A DNA stretch of 13,099 bases, taken from an uncultured Clostridia bacterium (lineage in GTDB: Bacteria > Bacillota > Clostridia > Oscillospirales > Ruminococcaceae). Under the pieces are notes generated by a model. It searched no databases. It was not told the origin of the DNA and worked only from the letters and a program-made list of their open reading frames with translations. Positions within the stretch are counted from its first letter, which is position 1. Each line of letters begins with the position of its first letter. Positions 1-8,556 of this stretch are shown in pieces. The position numbers and the translations under genes were made by a program. Location of the stretch: the NCBI GenBank assembly GCA_945867255.1, contig CAMBHV010000014.1:1-13099 (forward strand), read 5' to 3'.

Positions 1-1206
1 TTTGAAAAAATTTCTGCCACAGGGAAAGGCAGCTTTAACTGGGCGGCATTTTTTGTTGGACCATGGCACTGCCTGTATCGTGGCTGTGTCGCACGTTTTT
101 TAAAACTGTATCTTCCGCTTTGGCTTGTAAACCTGGCCGTTACCCTGTTTTCGCAGGCACAGACGTCTGCGCTGATGCGCGGTGAGAATCGTGTGCTGTA
201 CATAGTGGGGCTTGTAGGCACCGTCCTGTGCGGTTTGGCCTGGCTGGGGGTGGGCCTGTATAACGGCTTTACCTTTAACCATGCCTATTATGTGCGGGTG
301 GGCGGCAATGCAGCGGCTTTCACCCGGCCGGGGTTGATGTGCGCCGGTATTGCGGTGCAGGCTGTGGTAAGCGTTATATTGGCATTGCTGATGTTTGTGA
401 ATATTGGCTCGGAACTGGGGCGCAGCCTGCGCAATGCCGGCGGATGGATGCCGGACATGCCGACGCCTTATGATGAAACCCAGGAAGACGAGCATAATGA
501 CCCGCAAGGCAATTATGATGCCCTGTTTGCCACCATATTAGACAGCCATGCCGGCGCGGCAGATACCGTACGGGATTACACGGAGGGATACACTGTTCCG
601 CGTGCGTGGCCCATAGGGACACCGAACGAAATGATGCTGCGGGCCTCCCGCATGTTTGCGGATGATGACATCAGTGTTGGAGTACTGCTTGCGGCAGGCA
701 TGAAGAACATTACATGGGGTGACGAGTATCCCGCAGATGACACGACAGACGGGTGGAACAGCCAGGTTGTGTACGGAGAAGTGGGCCAGACGGCAGTGCA
801 GCTGGAGTTTTGCCGTAAAGGAGAATGCGTGTGCATTGCCTCGGCAATCACTTACCTTGTGGATGACGGCAATGCGGATTCCTATTATGTTCTCAGCATG
901 GATGAGACAGCCGCATTTGTTCAGTGGCTGTGCGAACAGGCATCGGCACAGGAAAGCGGTCTGGCGGCCCGTGTGCGCGGCGCATGGGCAAGCGACGGGG
1001 CCGGGCAGATTGAGATTGATGTGGAAACCCTTGCAGGGGAATATTACGAACTTTTATTTGTGGAAAATGATGTCCTGGTGATTTGCATGAACAACGGCGA
1101 ATACCGCAGCCTGCAGTTGGAACAGGAAGACGAAGTGCTTGTTATTTGTGAATGTGACGAAAATGGCACTATTATCGGGCCACGGGAGACCTATTACAGG
1201 GTATAG
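1..1206 (+). CDS. Membrane protein of the zinc-ribbon/DUF2628-like tandem family, copy 1 (5' truncated by window edge)
   Basis: The frame is open from base 1 to a TAG at 1204-1206, giving 401 visible residues; the ATG at 175 is internal. Visible residues 1-29 (FEKI, then FNWAAFF, then WHCLYRGC) align with the membrane-entry segment of the two downstream paralogues, so what is missing should be the N-terminal zinc ribbon and linker. Three hydrophobic segments follow at about 33-52, 65-86 and 112-135, with the family signature LYNGFTFN between the second and third. An acidic linker leads to the shared outside domain, which ends in FVQW (306-309). About 92 residues then form a beta-rich C-terminal domain starting at GAWASDG (327-333), also found in copy 3. 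With the N-terminus inside, three helices place the C-terminal half outside. DUF2628 resemblance is by eye; function is unknown. Only 29 bp separate it from copy 2, so the two are probably co-transcribed. Confidence 0.85.
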   Translation, partial: FEKISATGKGSFNWAAFFVGPWHCLYRGCVARFLKLYLPLWLVNLAVTLFSQAQTSALMRGENRVLYIVGLVGTVLCGLAWLGVGLYNGFTFNHAYYVRVGGNAAAFTRPGLMCAGIAVQAVVSVILALLMFVNIGSELGRSLRNAGGWMPDMPTPYDETQEDEHNDPQGNYDALFATILDSHAGAADTVRDYTEGYTVPRAWPIGTPNEMMLRASRMFADDDISVGVLLAAGMKNITWGDEYPADDTTDGWNSQVVYGEVGQTAVQLEFCRKGECVCIASAITYLVDDGNADSYYVLSMDETAAFVQWLCEQASAQESGLAARVRGAWASDGAGQIEIDVETLAGEYYELLFVENDVLVICMNNGEYRSLQLEQEDEVLVICECDENGTIIGPRETYYRV

Positions 1207-1235
1207 AGCAGTGATGCCACTGAGGAGGGAGAACG

Positions 1236-2597
1236 ATGAATTGCCCAAAGTGCGGAAAAGATCTTGGAAGCGGCACGCCTTTTTGCCCATATTGCGGGGC
1301 AAAACTGGCTGTGTTTTGCCCTGTGTGCGGCGGAAAACTTTCGGATGATGCCCAGTTCTGCCCCTATTGCGGCACAAAGCGAGAGCAGACGGAACGTGTA
1401 AATAGCGCGCAGACCGCGCCGCAAACGCCGCAGGCCGCGCCGCAAGTGCCGCAGACCGCGCCGCAAACGCCGCAGGCCGCGCCGCAAGCGCCGCAGGCCG
1501 CGCCGCAAGTGCCGCAGGCCGTGCCGCAAATGGCGCAGGCTGTACCACAAACGGCGCAGGCTGCACCAGATGGGCAGCAAGATGCACCTACGGGCTCAGG
1601 GGAAAGCTATTATTCGGCAGAGTTTGCGCGTATCCGGCAGGGGCAGGAGCCCTCGTTCAACCGGGCGGCATGCATTTTTGGGTTTTGGCACACATTGTAT
1701 CGCGGCTGCTGGGGGCGCTTTTTCGCATTGTACAGCTGGCTTGGCGTATTTACCGCTGTGACAGGCGGCATGATGACATACAAGGCCCGAACAGCGACGG
1801 AAATGACACTTGTGTTCCACACCTGGGGGTGGGGGACTGCGTGGACGGTTGCATTTTGTCTGGCCCTGCTGATGCAGGTGATTGTGGCGGTATATAATGG
1901 GTATACGTTTAACGGCTATTTATACCGCCGGTGCCATGGAGACGTGAGGGCTATTTGGCAAAGTGATGCCGGTTTGACCATCGGCGTATGTACCGGCGGC
2001 GTGGCGGCGGTGATGCTTGCGATCGTGTTCTGTGTCAATGTGGTTATCGGTGCTCAGAACGCCGCGCGGATGAGCCAGGACATAGCATATTATGCGGCGC
2101 AGGGCGGCCCGGCCTGGCAGGCATCGGAGAAAATGGAAGAATGCATGAGTATGCAGATGAAGCAGATCATTTCCCAGCCTCTTACAGAGGAGGACACCAC
2201 AGTGTTTTTGGGCGGAAGTACCGTGGGGTTTCCCGGCAGTGGAATCCACAGCGATGAGGATATGGAATTTGTGGGAAAAAGTGCGCGTTTTCTGTGCAAT
2301 ACGCAGATCACGCTGGGGCAGGTGCTGAGTGCCGCAACGGATGACTACGAATGGAATTTCCTGCAAAAAGAGGATTCTGGCGATTATTCGGGCAAACTGC
2401 GATGCTATCTGGAAAATTCGGTGATTGAATTTTATGTGCTGTTGTGGGAAAGCGAAGACAGGAGCATGACGTACATTTTAATAGGCGAACCCTTGTTTTA
2501 CCTGACGGATGAGGAGCTTTTCATAAAGCCTTACTATATCGGGACGCAGGAGCAGGCTGCGGCATTTATGCAGTGGGCTTATCAGGTTGCGCAGTGA
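1236..2597 (+). CDS. Double zinc-ribbon membrane protein, DUF2628-like, copy 2 of tandem array
   Basis: 453 residues. The ATG at 1236 follows a strong ribosome site (GAGGAGGGA, 1222-1230). Two complete zinc ribbons open the protein: Cys3/Cys6/Cys17/Cys20 and Cys28/Cys31/Cys42/Cys45, each with a CPYC second knuckle. A linker of seven-residue Ala-Pro-Gln repeats (about 60-115) leads to YYSAEF (125-130) and the membrane block: WHTLYRGC (151-158), helices at about 162-180, 202-220 and 247-272, and the signature VYNGYTFN (219-226). The outside domain shares the pattern LGQVL, then W, then YY, then FMQW with its neighbours. It stops six residues after FMQW (444-447), so the C-terminal beta domain of copies 1 and 3 is absent. 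Zinc ribbons fused to membrane proteins of this kind are widespread in Clostridia, mostly without known function. A role in envelope sensing or protein interaction is inference. Confidence 0.88.
   Translation: MNCPKCGKDLGSGTPFCPYCGAKLAVFCPVCGGKLSDDAQFCPYCGTKREQTERVNSAQTAPQTPQAAPQVPQTAPQTPQAAPQAPQAAPQVPQAVPQMAQAVPQTAQAAPDGQQDAPTGSGESYYSAEFARIRQGQEPSFNRAACIFGFWHTLYRGCWGRFFALYSWLGVFTAVTGGMMTYKARTATEMTLVFHTWGWGTAWTVAFCLALLMQVIVAVYNGYTFNGYLYRRCHGDVRAIWQSDAGLTIGVCTGGVAAVMLAIVFCVNVVIGAQNAARMSQDIAYYAAQGGPAWQASEKMEECMSMQMKQIISQPLTEEDTTVFLGGSTVGFPGSGIHSDEDMEFVGKSARFLCNTQITLGQVLSAATDDYEWNFLQKEDSGDYSGKLRCYLENSVIEFYVLLWESEDRSMTYILIGEPLFYLTDEELFIKPYYIGTQEQAAAFMQWAYQVAQ
1413..1559 (+). repeat. 21-bp tandem repeat array coding an Ala-Pro-Gln linker
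   Basis: Seven direct repeats of 21 bp lie in frame, coding seven-residue units of the form (T/A)-A-P-Q-x-P-Q; the last two units drift (P to A, A to V), and a decayed eighth unit runs to about 1580. The first five units are nearly identical in DNA (GCCGCAGGCCGCGCCGCAA-like core), which fits recent expansion by slippage or unequal exchange. The product is a flexible linker between the zinc ribbons and the membrane block of copy 2. Copy 3 has a Pro/Gly-rich but non-repetitive linker in the same place. Confidence 0.93.
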
Positions 2598-2661
2598 ACC
2601 GGGCACCGATAGCTTGGAAAAGAACAGGAAAACTTCAAATAGATAAGGGAGGAGTATCACG

Positions 2662-4203
2662 ATGACATGTCCACTTTGCGGAAAAAATGTAGATGAGGGC
2701 TCGGTATACTGCCCGTATTGCGGCATGAAAATGGAGACAAGCGCGGCGCAGCCCGCCTCTTCGCCTGCGATGCCGTCACCTGCGGAAAACACATCTACGG
2801 CAGGCGTGGTGCCGCCGGTGGGTGCGATGCCCCCGGCGGGGCCTGTGCCGCCCTATGGACAACCGCAGCCAGGTATGCCTTATGGTGGCGCCTACGGGCC
2901 GGATGCCGGTGTGAACCCTTATTATGCCCGCGAATTTGATCTGATTGCGAACGGTGGAAAGCCGCATTTCAACTTTGCAGCGTTTTTTCTGGGCTTTTTC
3001 CACACGTTATACCGCGGGTGCGGCAAGCGCTTTCTTGCATTGTATGCCTGGCCATGGGTGCTGAGTTTGGTGATGAGCGTCATCATGACGAATATGACGG
3101 CAGACAGTATGACGATGGCGGCTTCCGGTATCGTGCCGTCCGGTTTTATTGTGGTGTATGTGCTGACGCTTCTGACCTCGCTTTTGTCTTTAGGGCTTTC
3201 GCTTTATAACGGGTTCACGTTCAACCGTTATTATTACAACAAATGCGCAGGCGATGCGCGTGTGCCCAAGAAAACAGGCCTTTTGGTTGGCAGTATTGTG
3301 CTGGTGATCGTAGTGACAATGGTGATCACTGTCATTTCGATGGTAAGCATGATTGGCGCTATTGATAAAATGGTTCCGGCTCAGTCATACAATGATTTTG
3401 CAGGGCTGGATGACGATTTTGTGTTGGACGATGGAACTTCGGTGGGTGTTCTGCCGGAGGAAGGCACACTGGAACAGCATGCGGGCGGTGTGATGTACGA
3501 TGCACTGACGAACCTTTCTGTTCCGATGGAGTATAGCCAGATATTGACGGAATCTCACATTTCCGCTGCAGATACACCTGCCGACCTTTTCGCGGCTGGC
3601 GCCGTAGAGCAGGCGTGCCGCGCAGCGTACTTGTTCTACAACGACGAATCTACGCTGGGCCAGATGCTGGATATCGTGGTGGACGATGCAGACTGGAACG
3701 ATGCTGAAGAGGAGGAAGACGGCACAGTAAGCGGCACGATGCGCTGCCTTGTAGACGATACGGTGATTGAAATCGCGCTTTCTTTCTTCCCATTGGGGGA
3801 CGGCAACACCTGTATGTCCATTATGGGTGCTATCGTATACCGGTATGACGATCTGGATGCGGACTCGTATTATGTATGCACTCCGCAGCAGGTAAATTCC
3901 TTTATGCAATGGCTGTGTGTGCAGGCGGGTGCCGAGACGCCGGTGAGCGCGTCCCGCCTGGCGCTTGGTACATGGACCAGCACGGACGGCCAGACGCTGG
4001 AGATTACGGAATACTCCATGAATGGCGGAGAGTTTTACTTGAACAACGTGGTCACCGTGGATGGCGTGCGCTCGGTGGAATATATGAACGCCGATGGATA
4101 CGGATATCTGGAACCCAGCGCCGATGGCAATACAATGTCGGTGTCGTTCTATTCTTTCGATGGCGCACAGCAAAGTATTACGCAATATACGCGCGCTGCA
4201 TAA
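2662..4203 (+). CDS. Single zinc-ribbon membrane protein, DUF2628-like, copy 3 of tandem array
   Basis: 513 residues; the ATG at 2662 sits behind a ribosome site AAGGGAGGAG (2645-2654). One zinc ribbon (Cys3/Cys6, Cys17/Cys20) is followed by a Pro/Ala/Gly-rich linker (about 27-85), then YYAREF (87-92), FFHTLYRGC (112-120) and three hydrophobic segments at about 124-143, 162-182 and 207-232. The signature LYNGFTFN is at 181-188. The outside domain carries STLGQML (330-336), W345, YYV (403-405) and FMQW (414-417), matching copies 1 and 2. Residues about 433-513 form a beta-rich domain opening LGTWTSTDGQ (435-444), which parallels GAWASDG of copy 1 and looks lipocalin-like in its strand pattern, though this is only impression. 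It is the last gene of the array, 64 bp after copy 2, and ends at a strong terminator. Function is unknown. Confidence 0.88.
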   Translation: MTCPLCGKNVDEGSVYCPYCGMKMETSAAQPASSPAMPSPAENTSTAGVVPPVGAMPPAGPVPPYGQPQPGMPYGGAYGPDAGVNPYYAREFDLIANGGKPHFNFAAFFLGFFHTLYRGCGKRFLALYAWPWVLSLVMSVIMTNMTADSMTMAASGIVPSGFIVVYVLTLLTSLLSLGLSLYNGFTFNRYYYNKCAGDARVPKKTGLLVGSIVLVIVVTMVITVISMVSMIGAIDKMVPAQSYNDFAGLDDDFVLDDGTSVGVLPEEGTLEQHAGGVMYDALTNLSVPMEYSQILTESHISAADTPADLFAAGAVEQACRAAYLFYNDESTLGQMLDIVVDDADWNDAEEEEDGTVSGTMRCLVDDTVIEIALSFFPLGDGNTCMSIMGAIVYRYDDLDADSYYVCTPQQVNSFMQWLCVQAGAETPVSASRLALGTWTSTDGQTLEITEYSMNGGEFYLNNVVTVDGVRSVEYMNADGYGYLEPSADGNTMSVSFYSFDGAQQSITQYTRAA

Positions 4204-4222
4204 CGAACATATGCATTTCTGA

Positions 4223-4260
4223 AAAAGGCAGTGCCCCATAACCATGGGGCACTGCCTTTT
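4223..4260. terminator. Bidirectional intrinsic terminator between convergent genes
   Basis: A perfect 17-bp inverted repeat (4223-4239 with 4244-4260, core GGCAGTGCCCCAT) encloses a 4-nt loop AACC. It has an A-run on its left side and a T-run on its right, so it can end transcription in both directions. It lies 19 bp after copy 3 of the zinc-ribbon array and 12 bp beyond the stop of the convergent GH13 gene, and should serve both. Confidence 0.95.
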
Positions 4261-4272
4261 GTTTTATGTGGA

Positions 4273-6084
4273 TCATTCGATTCGCACTTCGAAGGAATAC
4301 GGTGCAACTACGACATCTTTTCCAAGAAGTGTGGCCTGTACATCACTTGCCGTGCGGTTGATACACACGGCTGCCTGGCTGCGCCTGGAAAGCCGCTCGT
4401 AACAAAGCACGCCATCTTGCGCATAACTTACGGTAAACCGGCCGCTTGCAAATGCCTTGCAGCGTTGCCGCAGCGCTGCAAGATTGCGGAGCGTTGCAAG
4501 AATGCGCGTTTCGGTGCTGCCCCATTCAAAATAGGCGCGGTTGAAGGGGTCTTTATAGCCTTGCATGCCAATCTCATCCCCATAATAAATGCTGGGAATA
4601 CCCGGCAGGGTGAACAACATGGCGTATGCAAGGCATACAAGACGCCGGCCGTGTTCGTATTGTTCCGGCGTAAGGCGCCGCCTGCTTTGCCAATATCTGT
4701 CTTTTCCTTCGCAACTTTCTCCGGCCAGCGCAGTAATAGCCCGTTCGGTATCGTGCGTGGAGACAAAATTCATCAGTGTGTTTAAAGCCGGGCCAGGATA
4801 GTTTTCACAAATGCGAATGATGGCATCTGCGCACACGCGCGCATCACCACCCCGTAGAAATGAAAGAATGGCGTTGCGGAAAGGATAGTTCATCACGGCG
4901 TCCAGCCCCTTGCCCAGAAGATACGTGCGCCGTGCGCCATAGCTGAATTTTGTGGTGGCATCCTCCCACACTTCACCCAGAAGGAATTTATCCTGCCCGT
5001 GTTGTTTTACGGCTATGCGGATGGCTTCAATAAAATCATCCGGCAGCTCATCCGCCACATCCAGGCGGAATCCGCTGGCCCCCAGTGAAAGCCAGGTGTC
5101 TATCACACCGCCTTTCCCGCAAATAAATTCACGGTAGCTTTCATCGTGCTCGTTTACTTCGGGCAGTGTATCAAACCCCCACCAGGCGCGATATCCGCAT
5201 GGGTATGAAGCGGAAAAATCATACCAGCGCCGGTAAGGACTGTCGGGCGAATTATATGCTCCGCACACCGGATACCGGCATTCTCGGTTAAAATAGATAG
5301 AATCAGAACCTGTATGGCTGAACACGCCGTCCAGTATGATGGAGATACCGCACCGCCCGGCCTCATCGCACAGATGGGCAAATTCTTCATTGGTACCAAG
5401 CAGTGGGTCCGCCTTCAGGTAATTGGCGGTATTATAACGATGATTCGAGTGGGCTTCAAAAATGGGATTCAGGTAAATTACCGTTACGCCCATACTGGCC
5501 AGGTACGGCAGCTTTTTTCGAATTCCCTCAAAATCTCCGCCAAAGTAATCGCGCGTCAGGTAACCATCTACCTGCTCGGTGGGCCAAAAATACGGCTCTC
5601 CGCTTTTATTTTCGCGGTAGATCCGGTCCGCAAATGGCATGGGCTTTACGCGCCCTTCGCAAAATCGATCCGGAAAGATCTGATACATCACACCACCCTT
5701 CAGCTTGTCTGGGGTGGAAAAGGCGGCATCATATACGGTAAGCTGATATTCCTCCCCGGTGCCGGTGGTGATATATGCCTCGCCCAGTGCGCCACGGTAC
5801 AACTTCCGATATCCGGTATAAAGGTCGAAATAGTAAAAATACAGCCCTGCCTGATCCAAAACGAGAGAAAGGCAAAACAAATCGTGTTCATCTGGTTCGC
5901 CGGACTCAAGCGGATGCAGCGCAAACAGGGACGGCGTACCGCCGTCCCTGCGCAGAACAAGATAGGGTGTGGTGCAGCCAAACTCATGTGGCACACGCAA
6001 GGTGAATACAACTTGTTGCCCGGCGCGCACAGCGCCGAACGGAGATTTGTGAAAAATGTCACAACTGTTATAAATGGAACTCAT
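4273..6084 (-). CDS. Cytoplasmic GH13 alpha-glucan hydrolase (neopullulanase/cyclomaltodextrinase-like)
   Basis: 603 residues, ATG at 6084-6082, with GGAG eight bases upstream. No signal peptide is seen, so it acts inside the cell. Residues 1 to about 115 look like the beta N-domain (CBM34-like) of maltogenic amylases, and the catalytic barrel starts near GGVMYQIFPDRF (130-141). GH13 motifs are intact: YLNPIFEAHSNHRY (204-217), DGVFSHTG (252-259), the nucleophile Asp342 in GFRLDVADE, the acid/base Glu371 in LLGEVWED, and the transition-state Asp445 in STHDTER. GIPSIYYGDE (495-504) is typical of the family. The YLNPIF motif with an N-domain points to subfamily 20 or 39 enzymes, which cleave alpha-1,4 and sometimes alpha-1,6 bonds in maltodextrins, pullulan or cyclodextrins; exact specificity cannot be read. 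It follows glgP by 27 bp on the same strand, so it probably trims what the phosphorylase leaves. Confidence 0.92.
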   Translation of the reverse strand: MSSIYNSCDIFHKSPFGAVRAGQQVVFTLRVPHEFGCTTPYLVLRRDGGTPSLFALHPLESGEPDEHDLFCLSLVLDQAGLYFYYFDLYTGYRKLYRGALGEAYITTGTGEEYQLTVYDAAFSTPDKLKGGVMYQIFPDRFCEGRVKPMPFADRIYRENKSGEPYFWPTEQVDGYLTRDYFGGDFEGIRKKLPYLASMGVTVIYLNPIFEAHSNHRYNTANYLKADPLLGTNEEFAHLCDEAGRCGISIILDGVFSHTGSDSIYFNRECRYPVCGAYNSPDSPYRRWYDFSASYPCGYRAWWGFDTLPEVNEHDESYREFICGKGGVIDTWLSLGASGFRLDVADELPDDFIEAIRIAVKQHGQDKFLLGEVWEDATTKFSYGARRTYLLGKGLDAVMNYPFRNAILSFLRGGDARVCADAIIRICENYPGPALNTLMNFVSTHDTERAITALAGESCEGKDRYWQSRRRLTPEQYEHGRRLVCLAYAMLFTLPGIPSIYYGDEIGMQGYKDPFNRAYFEWGSTETRILATLRNLAALRQRCKAFASGRFTVSYAQDGVLCYERLSRRSQAAVCINRTASDVQATLLGKDVVVAPYSFEVRIE

Positions 6085-6111
6085 GCGCGTTTCTCCGGAG
6101 TGAAGTGTGGA

Positions 6112-8520
6112 TTATTTGACCGGTTCGATGCGCCAGATATCCCGTGCATATTCGAACACGGCACGGTCGGCTGAGAAGATGCCGCTATTGGCAATATTCA
6201 TCAAACTCATACGGTTCCAGGTGTTGGCATCGGCATAAAGACGGCTCAAATCGCGCTGTGCGCGCAGATAATCTGCAAAATCTGCCATCACCATGTAGGG
6301 GTCGGATGTGCGCAGGTTTGATGCGATTTCGTGGAAGTTCTCTCCGTTCCAGCCTTTTTCCAGGAAATCCAGCACTTGTGCCGCTTCGGGGCAGGCCGCG
6401 ATAAAACTGGATGGATGGTAGCCGAACCGCTTCAAATCATTCACTTCAGGTGTCAGCATGCCAAAGATGATCTCATTTTCCTTGCCAGCGGCCTGGGCAA
6501 TCTCTACATTGGCACCATCCAGCGTGCCCAGAGTGACGGCGCCGTTCAGCATGAACTTCATGTTTCCGGTGCCGGAAGCCTCGGTGCCCGCAAGGCTGAT
6601 TTGTTCAGACACTTCGCTGGCCGGCATCAGCCGCTCGCTGGTGGTGACGCAGTAATCTTCCAGATATACAATGCGAAGTTTTTCCCGCACGGCAGGATCG
6701 GCGTCGATCAGCTGCCCCAGTTTGCAGATCAGGCGGATCATCTGTTTGGCCATGTAATATCCCGGCGCAGCCTTGGCACCGAAAATATACGTTTTTGGCA
6801 GAACATCGGCGTTGGGGTTGTTTTTCAAATACAGATACTGTGCCGCGATGTTCAGGGCGTTCAGATGTTGACGCTTGTACTCGTGCATCCGCTTGACTTG
6901 CACATCAAAAATAGATGCGGGGTCGATCACCTGGCCGGTTACTTTTTTCAGGTGCTCGGCAAACACCTCTTTGTTGTGACGCTTTACTTCACCCAGCCGG
7001 CTGAGCACGGTTTTATCGTCGGCATACTTTTCAAAGGTTTTCAGCTGCGAGGCGTCCTTTTTGAACCCATCGCCAATGGTCTCGCTTAAAAGGCTTGTCA
7101 GGGCAGGGTTTGAGGCAAGCAACCAGCGGCGGTAAGCAATGCCGTTGGTGACATTGGTGAATTTTTTCGGGCTGTACAGGTAATAGTCATGGAACACACT
7201 TTGCTTGATGATCTCGCTGTGCAGCTTGGACACACCATTGATGGAATGGCATACGTAGCAGCAGATGTTTGCCATTCGCACCTGGTTGTCACCCAGAATC
7301 GCCATATAATTGATCTTGCCATAATCACCAGGGAAAGCCCGCTCAAGGTCGGCGCGGCAACGGTGATCCAGTTCTTCACAGATCTGATAAATGCGAGGCA
7401 ACGTTTTCTTGAAGATGTCGATATTCCATTTTTCCAACGCTTCGCTCATCACCGTGTGGTTGGTGTAGGCGAAAGTGCGGCGGGTGATGTCAAATGCGTG
7501 ATCCCAGGTGAAACCGCATTCATCCAGCAGGATGCGCATCAGTTCGGGAATTGCCAGCGTGGGATGCGTGTCATTGATGTGGATGGCCACTTTATCCGGA
7601 AGGTTGTCCAGCGTGGCATACTGTGAGAGATGCGTTTTTACGATGTCGTTCACAGAGGCGCATGACAGGAAATACTGCTGGCGCAGACGAAGGATCTTAC
7701 CGTCCATGTGGTTGTCGTTTGGGTACAAAACTTTGGAGATCAGTTCTGCGTTGGCGTTTTTGGCAATGGCGCTGCCATACTGGCCGGCATTGAAACTGTT
7801 CATGTCAAAACCGGGTGCTTTTGCACGCCACAGGCGCAGCTTTGATACCCCCGCACTGTCGTACCCCGCCACAAACATATCGCTGGGCACAGCCAGAACA
7901 CTGGAATAGTTTTTGTGATTCACGTAGTGATACGAACCGTCCCAGCTCTCTTCGATCTCGCCGTCAAAGCGCACTTCCACCGCCTGATCCGGGTGGCTTT
8001 TCAGCCATACCCCACCGCCGGGCAACCAGTTGTCGGCGTGCTCTTCCTGCCAGCCATCCACGATCTTCTGCTTGAAAATGCCATATTCGTACAGAATGGA
8101 ATATCCCATGCCGGGAATGTCATCCGTCGCCATGCCGTCCAGATAGCAGGCGGCAAGGCGCCCCAGCCCGCCGTTGCCAAGGCCGGCGTCCGGCTCCTGT
8201 TCATAAATATTATCCAGTTTGATATCATGACTTTTCAGCACGGCCTCGGCCACGTCCGCAAGGCCCATGTTGAACAGGCTGGTTTTCAGGCTGCGCCCCA
8301 TTAAAAATTCCATGCACAGGTAATATACCTGTTTTCCATTGGCGCCATACGTGCGGGACATGAACCGTTTGCGTTTGGCGCTTAGCATGCCGCGCACGAT
8401 CAGAGCCAGCGCGCGGTAGATCTGCTCGTCGGTAGCACTGTCCAGATCTACGGCAAATTCACTGAACAATTTATCAGCAAGCAGTTTATCAAACTCTTTT
8501 TTTGTGATCTTCGTATTCAA
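6112..8520 (-). CDS. glgP: Glycogen/maltodextrin phosphorylase
   Basis: 802 residues, full length for GT35. The enzyme splits alpha-1,4-glucan ends with phosphate to give glucose-1-phosphate, using pyridoxal phosphate. Visible landmarks are YYLCMEFLMGR (66-76), the glycine loop GLGNGGLGRLAACYLDG (113-129), IHINDTHP (313-320), FTNVTNGIAYRRW (454-466), VKRMHEYKRQ (542-551), and the cofactor site EASGTGNMKFMLNG (647-660) with Lys655 as the PLP-binding lysine. The start is TTG at 8520-8518; the next in-frame Met is residue 45, too far in. A GGAG lies ten bases upstream of the TTG. An ATG at 8527-8525 is out of frame across a run of six T's. Its own promoter is at 8629-8657 with a leader of about 100 nt. 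It leads a two-gene unit with the downstream GH13 gene. Glycogen versus maltodextrin preference cannot be decided here. Confidence 0.96.
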   Translation of the reverse strand: MNTKITKKEFDKLLADKLFSEFAVDLDSATDEQIYRALALIVRGMLSAKRKRFMSRTYGANGKQVYYLCMEFLMGRSLKTSLFNMGLADVAEAVLKSHDIKLDNIYEQEPDAGLGNGGLGRLAACYLDGMATDDIPGMGYSILYEYGIFKQKIVDGWQEEHADNWLPGGGVWLKSHPDQAVEVRFDGEIEESWDGSYHYVNHKNYSSVLAVPSDMFVAGYDSAGVSKLRLWRAKAPGFDMNSFNAGQYGSAIAKNANAELISKVLYPNDNHMDGKILRLRQQYFLSCASVNDIVKTHLSQYATLDNLPDKVAIHINDTHPTLAIPELMRILLDECGFTWDHAFDITRRTFAYTNHTVMSEALEKWNIDIFKKTLPRIYQICEELDHRCRADLERAFPGDYGKINYMAILGDNQVRMANICCYVCHSINGVSKLHSEIIKQSVFHDYYLYSPKKFTNVTNGIAYRRWLLASNPALTSLLSETIGDGFKKDASQLKTFEKYADDKTVLSRLGEVKRHNKEVFAEHLKKVTGQVIDPASIFDVQVKRMHEYKRQHLNALNIAAQYLYLKNNPNADVLPKTYIFGAKAAPGYYMAKQMIRLICKLGQLIDADPAVREKLRIVYLEDYCVTTSERLMPASEVSEQISLAGTEASGTGNMKFMLNGAVTLGTLDGANVEIAQAAGKENEIIFGMLTPEVNDLKRFGYHPSSFIAACPEAAQVLDFLEKGWNGENFHEIASNLRTSDPYMVMADFADYLRAQRDLSRLYADANTWNRMSLMNIANSGIFSADRAVFEYARDIWRIEPVK

Positions 8521-8556
8521 AAAACATCTACTCCGTTCCGTGTGGGCTTAGCCCAG

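Noticed and set aside
1054..1587. Antisense open frames with Arg/Leu-rich or Ala/Arg-rich repeats opposite the zinc-ribbon gene
   Set aside because: They are mirror frames of the 21-bp repeat array, with no ribosome site and no family resemblance; the sense frame has zinc ribbons and a good start.
3385..4245. 286-codon - strand frame opposite copy 3
   Set aside because: Its product is rich in His, Arg and Cys with no domain pattern, and it starts inside the bidirectional terminator; the + strand frame is clearly the gene.
5314..6174. 286-codon + strand frame opposite the GH13 gene
   Set aside because: The opposite strand has all GH13 catalytic motifs; this frame crosses the gene boundary and shows no protein features.
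6331..7089. 252-codon + strand frame opposite glgP
   Set aside because: It lies inside a fully conserved phosphorylase, without a ribosome site; it is a codon-bias shadow.
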